Shown here: in pieces, positions 53,890 through 62,391 of the stretch | Position numbering within the stretch: position 1 is the stretch's first letter | How the letters are laid out: each line of letters begins with the position of its first letter | Source of the DNA: Acidobacteriaceae bacterium dw_441 | Lineage (GTDB): Bacteria; Acidobacteriota; Terriglobia; Terriglobales; Acidobacteriaceae | DNA length: 64,000 bases | Direction of reading: 5' to 3' | NCBI GenBank assembly: GCA_018449715.1 | Contig: JAAVVA010000004.1 | Span: 372,001 to 436,000, forward strand | Position numbers and translations under genes: made by a program | The notes under the pieces: model-generated | What the model was told of the DNA's origin: nothing | The model's input: only the letters and a program-made list of their open reading frames with translations | Database searches by the model: none

Positions 53890-53929
53890 ACTTGTCATTC
53901 CGTAGCGGAGCGGAGGAATCTGCTTCGCT
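53890..53929. repeat. Interspersed repeat, family 2, copy 2
   Basis: ACTTGTCATTCCGTAGCG...CTGCTTCGCT, 38 of 40 bases as at 32278-32317. It lies between the convergent ends of the isomerase and the ABC permease genes. Confidence 0.75.
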
Positions 53930-53941
53930 ACGCGGGATTTC

Positions 53942-55243
53942 TTACTCGTACTTGAGGGTCTGGACGGGATCGAGCCGCGCAGCGCGGTTCGCTGGCAGAG
54001 TTCCGAAGAGAATTCCGACGAGCATCGAGGTTCCCAGCGCGATGATGGCGGCCCACGGCGAAACCGGAATCTGGAACGGAGTCAGCAGCCGCACACTCAT
54101 CGGGATCGCGAGCCCCAGCAAGGTCCCGATCAGCCCGCCGCTGAGCGACAGGAAGACCGCTTCGGTCAGGAACTGAAGCCGAATCTCGCGACTCGTCGCG
54201 CCCAGTGCCTTGCGGATGCCGATCTCGCGGATACGGGACTGCACGTTGGCCAACATGCTGTTCATGATGCCCACGCCGGAGACGATCAGGGTGATCGCAG
54301 CGGCAAGCGTAAGAACGACCGTCAGCATGTCCGCAATCTGACCCATCACTCGCAGAATCTGCTGCATGGTGAAGGCCGTGTAGACACTGCTTGGGCGGTG
54401 GCGCTCCTTGATCACGTTAAGGATCTTGGCCGCGGCCGGAGTTACCTGTGAGACATCGGACATGCCAAAGAAGATCTCTTTGACGGTGTTGCTCCCTGTG
54501 AAGTAGCGAGCGACCGAGTAGGGAACCAGAATGGTCTGATCGGAAACCTCGGACTGTCCGAAGGTGTCGATCCGCATGTTGAAGACGCCGATGACGGTAA
54601 AGGGGATGCCGCGGATACTGATCGTACGTCCCACGGCAGAGGCAGAGGAGCCATAGAGCGCACGCGCCAGAGGTTCCACCATGACCGCGACCTTGGCATG
54701 CGTGATGGAATCCTGATCGTCGAAAAAGCGACCTGCTCGGACAGCCAGGTTGCGCACAACGCGATACCCCGGGGAGACGCCGAGGATCATGGTGTTCTTC
54801 GTGATGCCTCCGCCCATGCTGACGTTGTCGTGGTCTTCGAGCATGGGAGAAGAGGCCACGATACCGGGGACCTGTTCGCGCACCGCGATCTCATCCTCGA
54901 GGGTCATGAAGTCGGGACTGCTGGTGTTGTCCGGTCCGGCGATGCTGCCGCCGTTGTACTGCATTTCGACCATCGTGGGACCGATAGAGGAGAGCAGGTT
55001 CATGGCATAGTCCTTGCCGGTGAGGCCGAGGGTGTAGACCAGAATGATCGAGGCCGAACCGATAATCATGCCCAGCATGGTCAGCAGGAAACGGACCTTG
55101 CTGGCCTTGAAGCTGTCGATTGCCAGACGGACGATCTCGCTGAACATCATGGTCGAGCGCGCGCTCTGCAACGTCCGCTCGAACGATCCCATCTTCGACT
55201 TCGGGGGTGTTGCTACGGGTTGGGGCAGATTCGCGGTCGCCAT
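53942..55243 (-). CDS. MacB/FtsX-type ABC permease
   Basis: A 433-residue protein: one N-terminal helix ('VRFLLTMLGMIIGSASIILVYTLGL', about residues 50-75), a long periplasmic MacB_PCD domain (about 80-285), and three C-terminal helices ('LTVVLTLAAAITLIVSGVGIMNSML', 'TEAVFLSLSGGLIGTLLGLAIPM', 'WAAIIALGTSMLVGILFGTLPANRAARLDPVQTL'). This is the LolE/MacB type-VII ABC permease core. Its ATPase is not next door, so a partner elsewhere must be sought. It lies alone between a repeat and the RND operon. Confidence 0.9.
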   Translation of the reverse strand: MATANLPQPVATPPKSKMGSFERTLQSARSTMMFSEIVRLAIDSFKASKVRFLLTMLGMIIGSASIILVYTLGLTGKDYAMNLLSSIGPTMVEMQYNGGSIAGPDNTSSPDFMTLEDEIAVREQVPGIVASSPMLEDHDNVSMGGGITKNTMILGVSPGYRVVRNLAVRAGRFFDDQDSITHAKVAVMVEPLARALYGSSASAVGRTISIRGIPFTVIGVFNMRIDTFGQSEVSDQTILVPYSVARYFTGSNTVKEIFFGMSDVSQVTPAAAKILNVIKERHRPSSVYTAFTMQQILRVMGQIADMLTVVLTLAAAITLIVSGVGIMNSMLANVQSRIREIGIRKALGATSREIRLQFLTEAVFLSLSGGLIGTLLGLAIPMSVRLLTPFQIPVSPWAAIIALGTSMLVGILFGTLPANRAARLDPVQTLKYE

Positions 55244-55373
55244 CGGCTTGATCCAAAAGGATTAGACGCTCTTTAGTATCGCAGCGGTGCAGGGTTTTCT
55301 GCCAGTTGGATCGTTTGCTGTCGAGGTTCGTCCTGCGGCGGCGCGGTCTGGCCGTTGGTGTGGATGTGGCTGA

Positions 55374-55394
55374 GGGGGCGCTGGTTACGCCCCC
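55374..55394. terminator. Hairpin overlapping the RND gene stop
   Basis: GGGGGCG and CGCCCCC pair around a 7-base loop that contains the TAA stop of the minus-strand RND gene. Short but strong; no T tract follows. Confidence 0.55.
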
Positions 55395-58300
55395 TTCTGC
55401 CTGCCCTCGAAGGTGGCATAGACGACCGGGACCAGCACCAGGGTCAGCAACGTCGAGCTGAGCAGCCCGCCGATCACGACGATAGCGAGGGGACGCTGGA
55501 TCTCCGACCCGGCTCCGTGCGAGAAGAGGAAGGGGACCAGCCCCAGCGCCGCTACGGTCGCGGTCATCATCACGGGACGGAAGCGGAGACGCGCTCCTTC
55601 GAGCACCGCCTCGTCCTGTGCCAGCCCCTCGTCCCGCAGCTTGCGGATGTAGGAGACCAGCACGACTCCGTTGAGCACCGCGATGCCCCACAGGGCGATG
55701 AAGCCGACCGAGGCCGGGACCGAGAGATATTCGCCGGAGACGAAGAGGCCGATGACGCCCCCGATGGAGGCCAGCGGAAGCACCGTGATGATGAGCGCGG
55801 CGAACCGCACCGACTGGAAGAGGATGAAGAGGAGGAAGAAGATCGCCCCGATGGTGATGGGAACGATGATCATCAGGTGGTGCATCGCCCGCTCCATGTT
55901 GTGGAACTGGCCGCCCCACTCGATGTAGTAACCGGCGGGGAGCTTGACCTGCTGACCGACCTTCTGCTGCAGCTCGGCGACGAAGCCGCCGAGGTCGCGG
56001 TCCTGCACGTTGACTCCGACGACGATGCGGCGCTTGCCCATGCTGCGGTTGATGAGCGCGGGGCCTTCCTTCACGCCCACGCTGGCGAGGTCTTCGAGAG
56101 GAATGCGCGGGCCATCGGGAGAGCTGATTTGCAGCTCGCGGATGTCAGGAACGCTGTCGCGCAGCGTCTGCGGCAGGCGTACGACTGCCTGGAAGCGGCG
56201 TTCGCCTTCGTAGATCTCGGTGGCCGACTTGCCCGCGATGGCTGTTTCGATCACCTCGTTCACGTCGGCGGCGTTCAGGCCGTAGCGCGCGATGGTGTCG
56301 CGGTTGATGTCGATGTTCAGGTACTGTTGCCCGCCCACGCGGTCGACGCGGGTGTCCTGCGTGCCGTGGATGCCGCTGGCGACGCGGGCGATCTCGCGTG
56401 CCTTTTCGACCAGCACCTCGAGGTCGTCGCCATAGAGCATCACGGCGACGTCGGCGCGCACGCCGGAGACCATCTCGTCCACGCGGTCGGAGATGGGCTG
56501 CGACATGACGAGGTTGATGCCGGGGATCGATGCGAGCTTCTCGCGCATCTCGTTGGCGATCTTCTCCTGTGTCATGCCGCTGGGGCGGTCATCGATGGGA
56601 GTGAGCGAGGCGAGCACGTCGGCCTCGTTGGGCCCGGCGGGGTCGGCGGGCGATTCGCCGCGGCCCACGCGGGAGACGACGTTCTCGACGCCGGGGACGG
56701 TGCTCATGGTCTTCTGCATGGCCATCTCCATGCGGAGCGATTCGTCGAGAGAGATGTTGGGAACGCGGTCGGCGTTGGGGGAGAGGGTGCCTTCGGCCAT
56801 CTCCGGAATGAAGGCGGTGCCGAGGAAGGGGAAGAGGCACAGCGCGAAGACGAACAGCCCGACTACGCTGAGCACGGTGATGCGACGGTGTGCGAGCGCC
56901 CAGTGGAGCAGGGCGTTGTAGGGCCGCCGCACCAGCCGTACGAGGCGCGTGTCGTCCTCGGAGCCTCCGCGAAGAAGATACATGCAGAGCACCGGCGAGA
57001 GCGTGAGCGAGAGCAGCAGCGAGATGCCCAGAGCGATGGCGATGGTGTAGGCCAGAGGCGCGAACATCTTGCCTTCCATGCCTTCGAGCGTCATCAGGGG
57101 AAGGAAGACGAGGATGATGATGGTGACGCCGAAGAGCACAGGCGTTGCAACCTCGCTGACCGCGTCGAGAACGATGTGCATCTTGCCGTGGGCGGAGGTG
57201 ACCTCGTGGCCGTGATGCCGCGCATGGCTGAGCTTCGCGAAGACGTTCTCGACGACGACGACCGAGCCGTCGACCATCAGGCCGATGGCGATGGCGAGGC
57301 CTCCCAGCGACATCAGGTTCGCCGAAAGCTCGATCCTGTTCATGACGAGGAAGGTCAGCAGGGGCGTCAGCAGCAGCGTCGCGCTGACGATGAGGCTCGA
57401 GCGCAGGTCGCCGAGGAAGAGCACGAGGACGATGATGACGAAGACGATGCCTTCGCCTAAGACCTCGGTGACGGTGTGGATGGCGGCGTCCACGAGCTGC
57501 GAGCGGTCGTAGTAGGGCTTGATCTGAAGACCGCCGGGGATCATGTGCTTCGAGTTGATCTCGGCGACGCGCTGCTTCACGCGGCTGACGATCTCCTTGG
57601 CGTTGCCTCCGGAGGTCATCAGGACGACTCCGCCGACGGATTCGGTGTAGCCGTTTTTGATCATCGCGCCGTAACGGACCTCGGTGCCGATGCGGACCTC
57701 GGCCACGTCGCGGATGTAGATGGGGGTTCCGCCGGATTCTTTGAGGACGATGCCGCGGATATCGTCGAGGTCGCGGATGAGGCCGACGGCGCGGATGAGG
57801 TACTGCTCGGCGTGCTGCGGAAGGATGCCGCCTCCGGCGTTGGCGTTGTTGCGCGCCAATGCGTTGCGGACATCCTGGATGGTGAGGTTGTAGTAGCGCA
57901 GCTTCTGCGGATCGACCAGTGTCTCGTACTGCTTGACGTAGCCGCCGGTGGAGTTGATCTCGGCGACGCCGGAGATGGAGCGCAGCAGAGGACGAACGAC
58001 CCAGTCCTGCACGGTGCGACGCTCGATCAGCTCGTTTCGTGTGAGTGGGCGCTTGCCGTCGTCGGTACGTTCGAGCGTGTACTGGTAGACCTCGCCCAGA
58101 GCGTTTGTGATGGGGCCGAGCACGGGTGTTACGCCTTCGGGCATACGGTCGCGCAGCTCGTTGAGGCGCTCGGAGACCATCTGGCGTTCGAGATAAAGGC
58201 TGCGTCCGTCTTCGAAGACCAGCGTGATGAGCGAGAGGCCGGGCTTGTTGAGCGAGCGCATGTCGGTCATGCCGGGAAGGCCGGTCATGGCGATCTCGAC

Positions 58301-58504
58301 CGGGATGGTGATGAAGCGTTCTACCTCTTCGGGAGATTTACCTGGAGCTTCTGTCGCGATCTGAACCTGGATGTTGGTGACGTCGGGGAAAGCATCGACC
58401 GAGAGACGCTGTGCGGCGTTGAGGCCGAAGAAGAACAGGATGATCGCAACGACGACGAGAATGAGGCGATGCTTCAGCGCGCCCTGAACAATGGACTGGA
58501 GCAT
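55385..58504 (-). CDS. RND efflux permease, CzcA/CusA type (heavy metal)
   Basis: A 1039-residue inner-membrane proton-driven pump: two halves of six helices each, with large periplasmic loops. 'KHRLILVVVAIILFFFGLNAAQRLSVDAFPDVTN' is the HME-RND start ('VDAFPDVTNIQVQI'). 'EGIVFVIIVLVLFLGDLRSSLIVSATLL' opens helix group two, 'GGLAIAIGLMVDGSVVVVENVF' has the proton-relay Asp pattern of helix 4 (DGSVVVVEN). No cysteine or methionine-rich copper site could be read with confidence, so the metal is unknown. ATG 58504 abuts the adaptor gene (2 bases). Confidence 0.92.
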   Translation of the reverse strand: MLQSIVQGALKHRLILVVVAIILFFFGLNAAQRLSVDAFPDVTNIQVQIATEAPGKSPEEVERFITIPVEIAMTGLPGMTDMRSLNKPGLSLITLVFEDGRSLYLERQMVSERLNELRDRMPEGVTPVLGPITNALGEVYQYTLERTDDGKRPLTRNELIERRTVQDWVVRPLLRSISGVAEINSTGGYVKQYETLVDPQKLRYYNLTIQDVRNALARNNANAGGGILPQHAEQYLIRAVGLIRDLDDIRGIVLKESGGTPIYIRDVAEVRIGTEVRYGAMIKNGYTESVGGVVLMTSGGNAKEIVSRVKQRVAEINSKHMIPGGLQIKPYYDRSQLVDAAIHTVTEVLGEGIVFVIIVLVLFLGDLRSSLIVSATLLLTPLLTFLVMNRIELSANLMSLGGLAIAIGLMVDGSVVVVENVFAKLSHARHHGHEVTSAHGKMHIVLDAVSEVATPVLFGVTIIILVFLPLMTLEGMEGKMFAPLAYTIAIALGISLLLSLTLSPVLCMYLLRGGSEDDTRLVRLVRRPYNALLHWALAHRRITVLSVVGLFVFALCLFPFLGTAFIPEMAEGTLSPNADRVPNISLDESLRMEMAMQKTMSTVPGVENVVSRVGRGESPADPAGPNEADVLASLTPIDDRPSGMTQEKIANEMREKLASIPGINLVMSQPISDRVDEMVSGVRADVAVMLYGDDLEVLVEKAREIARVASGIHGTQDTRVDRVGGQQYLNIDINRDTIARYGLNAADVNEVIETAIAGKSATEIYEGERRFQAVVRLPQTLRDSVPDIRELQISSPDGPRIPLEDLASVGVKEGPALINRSMGKRRIVVGVNVQDRDLGGFVAELQQKVGQQVKLPAGYYIEWGGQFHNMERAMHHLMIIVPITIGAIFFLLFILFQSVRFAALIITVLPLASIGGVIGLFVSGEYLSVPASVGFIALWGIAVLNGVVLVSYIRKLRDEGLAQDEAVLEGARLRFRPVMMTATVAALGLVPFLFSHGAGSEIQRPLAIVVIGGLLSSTLLTLVLVPVVYATFEGRQKGA

Positions 58505-58506
58505 CG

Positions 58507-59694
58507 TTACTGTTCTCCCTTGATGGCGTTCTGCTTGCGCTGGTTGTTCAGGTGGAAGGCTCCGTCGAGCACGATCTTTTCGCCGGGGCTGACGCCGCTT
58601 TCGAGCACATGGTTTTCGCCGGTCTCGATGCCGAGCGAGACCTCGCGCAGCATGAACTTCGTAGGCTCGGTCTGGATGAAGACGTAGTCCTTGTTTTCTT
58701 CGCGCACGATGGCCGTGGAGGGAATCGTCGTTTTGCGCTCGGTGTTGTCGAGGAAGGTCATGCCCGCGAGCATCGCTGGCTTGAAGATCGCGTGGGGGTT
58801 CGGAAGATCCATGCGGACCTGTACGGTGCGCGTGACGGGATCGACGACGGGCGAGACGTAGGAGAGCTTGCCCTCGACGTGTTCGCTGGGAAGGGCGGGA
58901 ATGCGAACGACGACGTTCATGCCTTTGTGTAGACGTCCTGCGCTTTCTTCGGGAACATCGGCGAGCAGCCATACGTTCGAAAGGTCGGCGACCATGAAGG
59001 CGACCTCGGCGGGCTGCACGATCTGGCCGAGCGTGACCTTGCGCTCGAGCACGGTGCCGCTGATGGTCGAGAGGATGGGGTAGTCCGCGTTGAGCTGGCG
59101 TTTGGTCTCAAGCTGATGAATCGCCGTTTCGGACATTCCGAGACCGCGAAGCTGTGTGCGAAAGGCTTCGACCTCGGCGGTGGCTTGCAGAAGCTCGGCG
59201 CGGCGGCGCTCCAGTTCGGCCTGCCCGATGACATCGGATTTGACCAGTTGTTCTGCGCGAGCGGTGGCCTGTTCGGCCAGCTTCTCTTGCGAGTAGGCCT
59301 TGATGAAGGAGAACTGCGTGTCCGAAAGATCAGTGCTGTGCAGCGCCGCGAGCACAGAGCCGCGACGGACGTTCTGACCTTCGAGCGCGAGCAGACGGAT
59401 GATGCGGCCCGAGACGGGCGATCCGATGCGGGCGATGCGGCTGGCGTCGGTTTCGATGCGAGCAGAGACCTGGAGAGAGCCTGCGACCTCCTGCTCCTGC
59501 GGCTCGCCGATCTTCAACTGCTGCGCGAGCGCGGGCGTGACTGTGATGCTGTTGGGATCCTGTGCGGCCTCCGATGCGGCAGAGGAAGCAGGTGCGGGCG
59601 TGTCCTTCTTGCATCCTCCGGTGACGAGCAGAAGCGCTGCGACGGATGCGAGTGCGCAGCTTGAGAGAGAACGTGCGGGCTTCAGGGTCTTCAA
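58507..59694 (-). CDS. RND efflux periplasmic adaptor (CzcB/CusB type)
   Basis: A 395-residue membrane-fusion protein. The lipobox 'LLLVTGGCKKD' makes it a lipoprotein. 'IARIGSPVSGRIIRLLALEGQNVRRGSVLAAL' is the first lipoyl half, a helical hairpin runs from 'SDTQFSFIKAYSQEKLAEQ' to 'AFRTQLRGLGMSE', and 'YPILSTISGTVLERKVTLGQIVQPAEVAFMVADLSNVWLLADVPEE' is the second lipoyl half and barrel start. It links pump and outer-membrane channel. The start overlaps the upstream gene by 4 bases, and its stop is 2 bases from the pump start. Confidence 0.93.
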   Translation of the reverse strand: MKTLKPARSLSSCALASVAALLLVTGGCKKDTPAPASSAASEAAQDPNSITVTPALAQQLKIGEPQEQEVAGSLQVSARIETDASRIARIGSPVSGRIIRLLALEGQNVRRGSVLAALHSTDLSDTQFSFIKAYSQEKLAEQATARAEQLVKSDVIGQAELERRRAELLQATAEVEAFRTQLRGLGMSETAIHQLETKRQLNADYPILSTISGTVLERKVTLGQIVQPAEVAFMVADLSNVWLLADVPEESAGRLHKGMNVVVRIPALPSEHVEGKLSYVSPVVDPVTRTVQVRMDLPNPHAIFKPAMLAGMTFLDNTERKTTIPSTAIVREENKDYVFIQTEPTKFMLREVSLGIETGENHVLESGVSPGEKIVLDGAFHLNNQRKQNAIKGEQ

Positions 59695-60989
59695 TGTTTT
59701 TCTCCAGAGGGGGCGACGCCAAGTTCTTCAAGATCGACGAGAGCTGCCTGACGGGCAAAGCTGGCGTCGAGCAGGTCTCCGCGAACGCTTTGTAGAACGC
59801 GCTGCGCGTCGAGCACCTCGACGATGCCGCGCTCGCCGAAGCGATAGGCAGCCATCGCGGCATCGACGGCACTTTCGGCCTCGCGCAGCGAGCCTGCTTC
59901 GAGCGAGGTGACCTGCTGGTCGGCAAGCTGGTAGCTCTCATACGCGCGCTCAAGGGCTGCGGTCAGCTCAAGCTGGCGCTGGTTACGGATTGCGGCGGAC
60001 TGACGGATTGCAGCCTGTGAATCGGCGATCTGACCGCGGCGCTTATCCCAGAGCGGAAGGGGAACGGTGACGCCCATGCGCCAGAAGGTAAGGTCCGGCT
60101 GCTTCTCCCACTCGCCGAAGAGGGTCGGTTGCGGAACGCGCAGGGCACGCTGATGCTCCAGCTCGGCCTCGGACTGTTCCATCGCGGTGTTGGCTTCGCC
60201 GATGATGGGGTGATTGCGGAGGACGAGGGTGCGAAGCTCGTTGAGAGGCCCCAAACGAACAGGAGGCTCCGGCTCTCCGATGGGGTCGAGCGCGAGATCG
60301 GGAGGCGCCGCGATGGCGGCTCGGAGCAGAGCGATCGCGTTGGCGAGATTGATCTGCGCGCTTTGCACGGCGAAGTTGGCACGCGCCATTTCGGCCTCGG
60401 CGCGGGTCAGCTCGAGACGGCCTTTTTCTCCGACGCGAACCTCGACGGCCACGCGGTCGCGAAGCCCCTGGACGAGGGTGAAGTTCTCGCGAGCATGTTC
60501 CACTTCGTGCTTGCGCCAGAGGGTTTCATAGAACGCATGTTTTACCGCGGAGGTGACGGAGAGCTGTTCGGTGTCGCGCTGATAGCCCTGGCCGACTCTT
60601 CCGAGGTCGGCGACACGCTGACGTGTGCTGCGCTCGTGGGGAATCTCAAGCGTTTGATATCCGGCGTAGTGCTGCAGCAGTCCGGGGATGCCGGGAGTCG
60701 CGATGTCGCGTGCGCTCTGCTTGCCGGCGAAGAACTCGGCCTGCGGGTTGGTGTAGGCGCGGGCGGTCTGGGTCGCGGCGGTCGCCCTGTCCAGCAGGGC
60801 GTTCGCTGCGTGCAGGCGCGGGCTGTTCTGCTCTGCCATGCGGAGCGCTTCTTCGAGCGTAAGAGGAGTGGCGGAACGGTTTACAGGGGCAGGGGATTGA
60901 GGCAGAGATGCTTCATCGGCTGCGGGTTGTTGCGCCGCAGCAGGGCGAAGAGAGAGCAGCAGGAGGATTGAAAGCCATCGCAAAGACAC
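59691..60989 (-). CDS. TolC-family outer membrane channel (CzcC/CusC type)
   Basis: A TolC-type channel of about 432 residues. A Sec signal ('VSLRWLSILLLLSLRPAAA') is followed by 'LTLEEALRMAEQNSPRLHAANALLDRA', the usual start of the coiled-coil repeat, 'YTNPQAEFFAGKQ', 'VRVGEKGRLELTRAEAEMARANFAVQ' and, after the second repeat, 'YRFGERGIVEVLDAQRVLQ'. The start is uncertain: GTG 60989 opens the signal peptide; TTG 61028 is the earlier option. First gene of the operon, divergent from the kinase gene with 277 bases between. Confidence 0.9.
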   Translation of the reverse strand: MSLRWLSILLLLSLRPAAAQQPAADEASLPQSPAPVNRSATPLTLEEALRMAEQNSPRLHAANALLDRATAATQTARAYTNPQAEFFAGKQSARDIATPGIPGLLQHYAGYQTLEIPHERSTRQRVADLGRVGQGYQRDTEQLSVTSAVKHAFYETLWRKHEVEHARENFTLVQGLRDRVAVEVRVGEKGRLELTRAEAEMARANFAVQSAQINLANAIALLRAAIAAPPDLALDPIGEPEPPVRLGPLNELRTLVLRNHPIIGEANTAMEQSEAELEHQRALRVPQPTLFGEWEKQPDLTFWRMGVTVPLPLWDKRRGQIADSQAAIRQSAAIRNQRQLELTAALERAYESYQLADQQVTSLEAGSLREAESAVDAAMAAYRFGERGIVEVLDAQRVLQSVRGDLLDASFARQAALVDLEELGVAPSGEKH

Positions 60990-61266
60990 GCTGGGGCAGA
61001 TGCAATCGGGAGACCAAAGAGGAAACAAGGGAATCGCTGGTGGTCATGGGGTGGAGGTGTCCCATTTGGTACAGTCCTGCTTTGAAGAATGTCCCTTATG
61101 CGGCAATCGAAGTTCTTCTGTGCTGTGTTGCCAAGGCTCATGAGATGGCGGGTGAATTGCATCTGTCTCCGCGATGCGCTCGTGGTCTACAGTCTCGGCA
61201 ACACACATTGGCCTTCCGCTGCCTGCGAGGCCGCTGCCGATGGCCGCGTGGGAGAATAATAAGGAT

Positions 61267-62391
61267 ATGGGGCTCGCTCCAATGTCCTTTCAGGTGCTGC
61301 GGACGCCGCGGGTAAAGGCCGCGTCGATTGCGGCCATGATTGTTCTGCTGGCGGTGGCGACGTGGTTTACGCCGCCGCACGCGGTTGCGCTGCACAACGT
61401 GTTGCATCACCTGAACTTTTTGCCGTTCATGATGGCGGGGATGCTCTTCGGATGGCGCGGAGCCGTGAATGCGCTGCTGTTTGGCGTGGCGGTCCAGATG
61501 CCGATCATCATGAGGCACTGGACGCGCTGGCCGATGGACGCCCAGGACCAGGTGCTGGAGCTTGCGATCTTCGGAAGCGCGGGAATCATCGCCGGTCTGC
61601 TGGCCGACCGTGAGCGGGTGCAGCGCAAGCGGGTCGAGTTGACGAAGCGCGAACTGGAGGATGTTTACACGGAACTCCGCGAGAACGTGGAGAAGATGAA
61701 GCGGACCGAGAGGCTTTCGGCTGCCGGGCAGCTTGCGGCAAGTCTCGCACATGAGATTCGTAATCCGCTGGCCAGCATCTCGGGTGCGGCGGGCATTCTC
61801 AAACGCGGCAATGCTTCGGAGGATAACCGGCAGGAGTGTCTCGGAATTCTGGAGAAGGAATCGCAACGGCTTAATAAGCTGCTGACGAACTTTCTTGATT
61901 TTGCGCGCCCGCGATTGCCGCGTTATCAGAAGGTCGATCCGGCTGCGCTGGTGACCTCGGTGACGGTGCTGGCGCGTCATGCGGCGATGCGTCAGCGGGT
62001 TGAGGTGATCGACGAGCTGCCGAAGCAGCTACCCATGATCGATTGCGATGCCGAGCAGATGAAGCAGGTGCTGCTGAATGTCGTATTGAACGCAATCCAG
62101 GCGACGCAGGGCGGCGGCAGAGTTGTCGTAAGGGCGCTCGCTGCTGCAGGAGCGGTCTCTATCGAGGTCTCGGACGAGGGTTGCGGGATGCCTGCGCAGG
62201 AGCTGGACCGAATGTTTGAGCCCTTCTACACGACGAAAGAGAGCGGGACCGGGCTGGGACTTGCTGTTGCGGCCAATATCGTGGCGCAGCATGGCGGCTC
62301 GCTGCGCGGAACGAACAACGCGGGACGAGGGATGACCTTCAGGCTTGAGCTTCCGCTCGATCGCTCCCGGAAGGCGGTTGCGGCGCGATGA
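61267..62391 (+). CDS. Membrane-bound sensor histidine kinase
   Basis: A 374-residue kinase. The N-terminus is membrane-embedded (about four helices, residues 15-110: 'AASIAAMIVLLAVATWF', 'LPFMMAGMLFGWRGAVNALLFGVAVQMP', 'LAIFGSAGIIAGLLA'), then a coiled stretch. Dimerisation/His: 'LAASLAHEIRNPLASISGAAG' with His162; the N, G1, F and G2 boxes are 'VLLNVVLNAIQAT', 'VSDEGCGMPAQ', 'FEPFYTTKESGTGLGLAVAANI'. It phosphorylates the regulator next to it (ATGA overlap). ATG 61267 follows ATAAGGAT. Confidence 0.92.
   Translation: MGLAPMSFQVLRTPRVKAASIAAMIVLLAVATWFTPPHAVALHNVLHHLNFLPFMMAGMLFGWRGAVNALLFGVAVQMPIIMRHWTRWPMDAQDQVLELAIFGSAGIIAGLLADRERVQRKRVELTKRELEDVYTELRENVEKMKRTERLSAAGQLAASLAHEIRNPLASISGAAGILKRGNASEDNRQECLGILEKESQRLNKLLTNFLDFARPRLPRYQKVDPAALVTSVTVLARHAAMRQRVEVIDELPKQLPMIDCDAEQMKQVLLNVVLNAIQATQGGGRVVVRALAAAGAVSIEVSDEGCGMPAQELDRMFEPFYTTKESGTGLGLAVAANIVAQHGGSLRGTNNAGRGMTFRLELPLDRSRKAVAAR

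Noticed and set aside
55355..57460. A 701-codon open frame opposite the RND pump
   Set aside because: Antisense shadow; the sequence is His/Asp/Glu-rich with no recognisable domain, and the pump gene is intact.
60990..61266. Sigma-54 promoter in the RND/kinase gap
   Set aside because: The best candidate, TGGTAC-N5-TGCT near 61060, has a 9-base rather than a 10-base gap between GG and GC. None of the others keep both elements.
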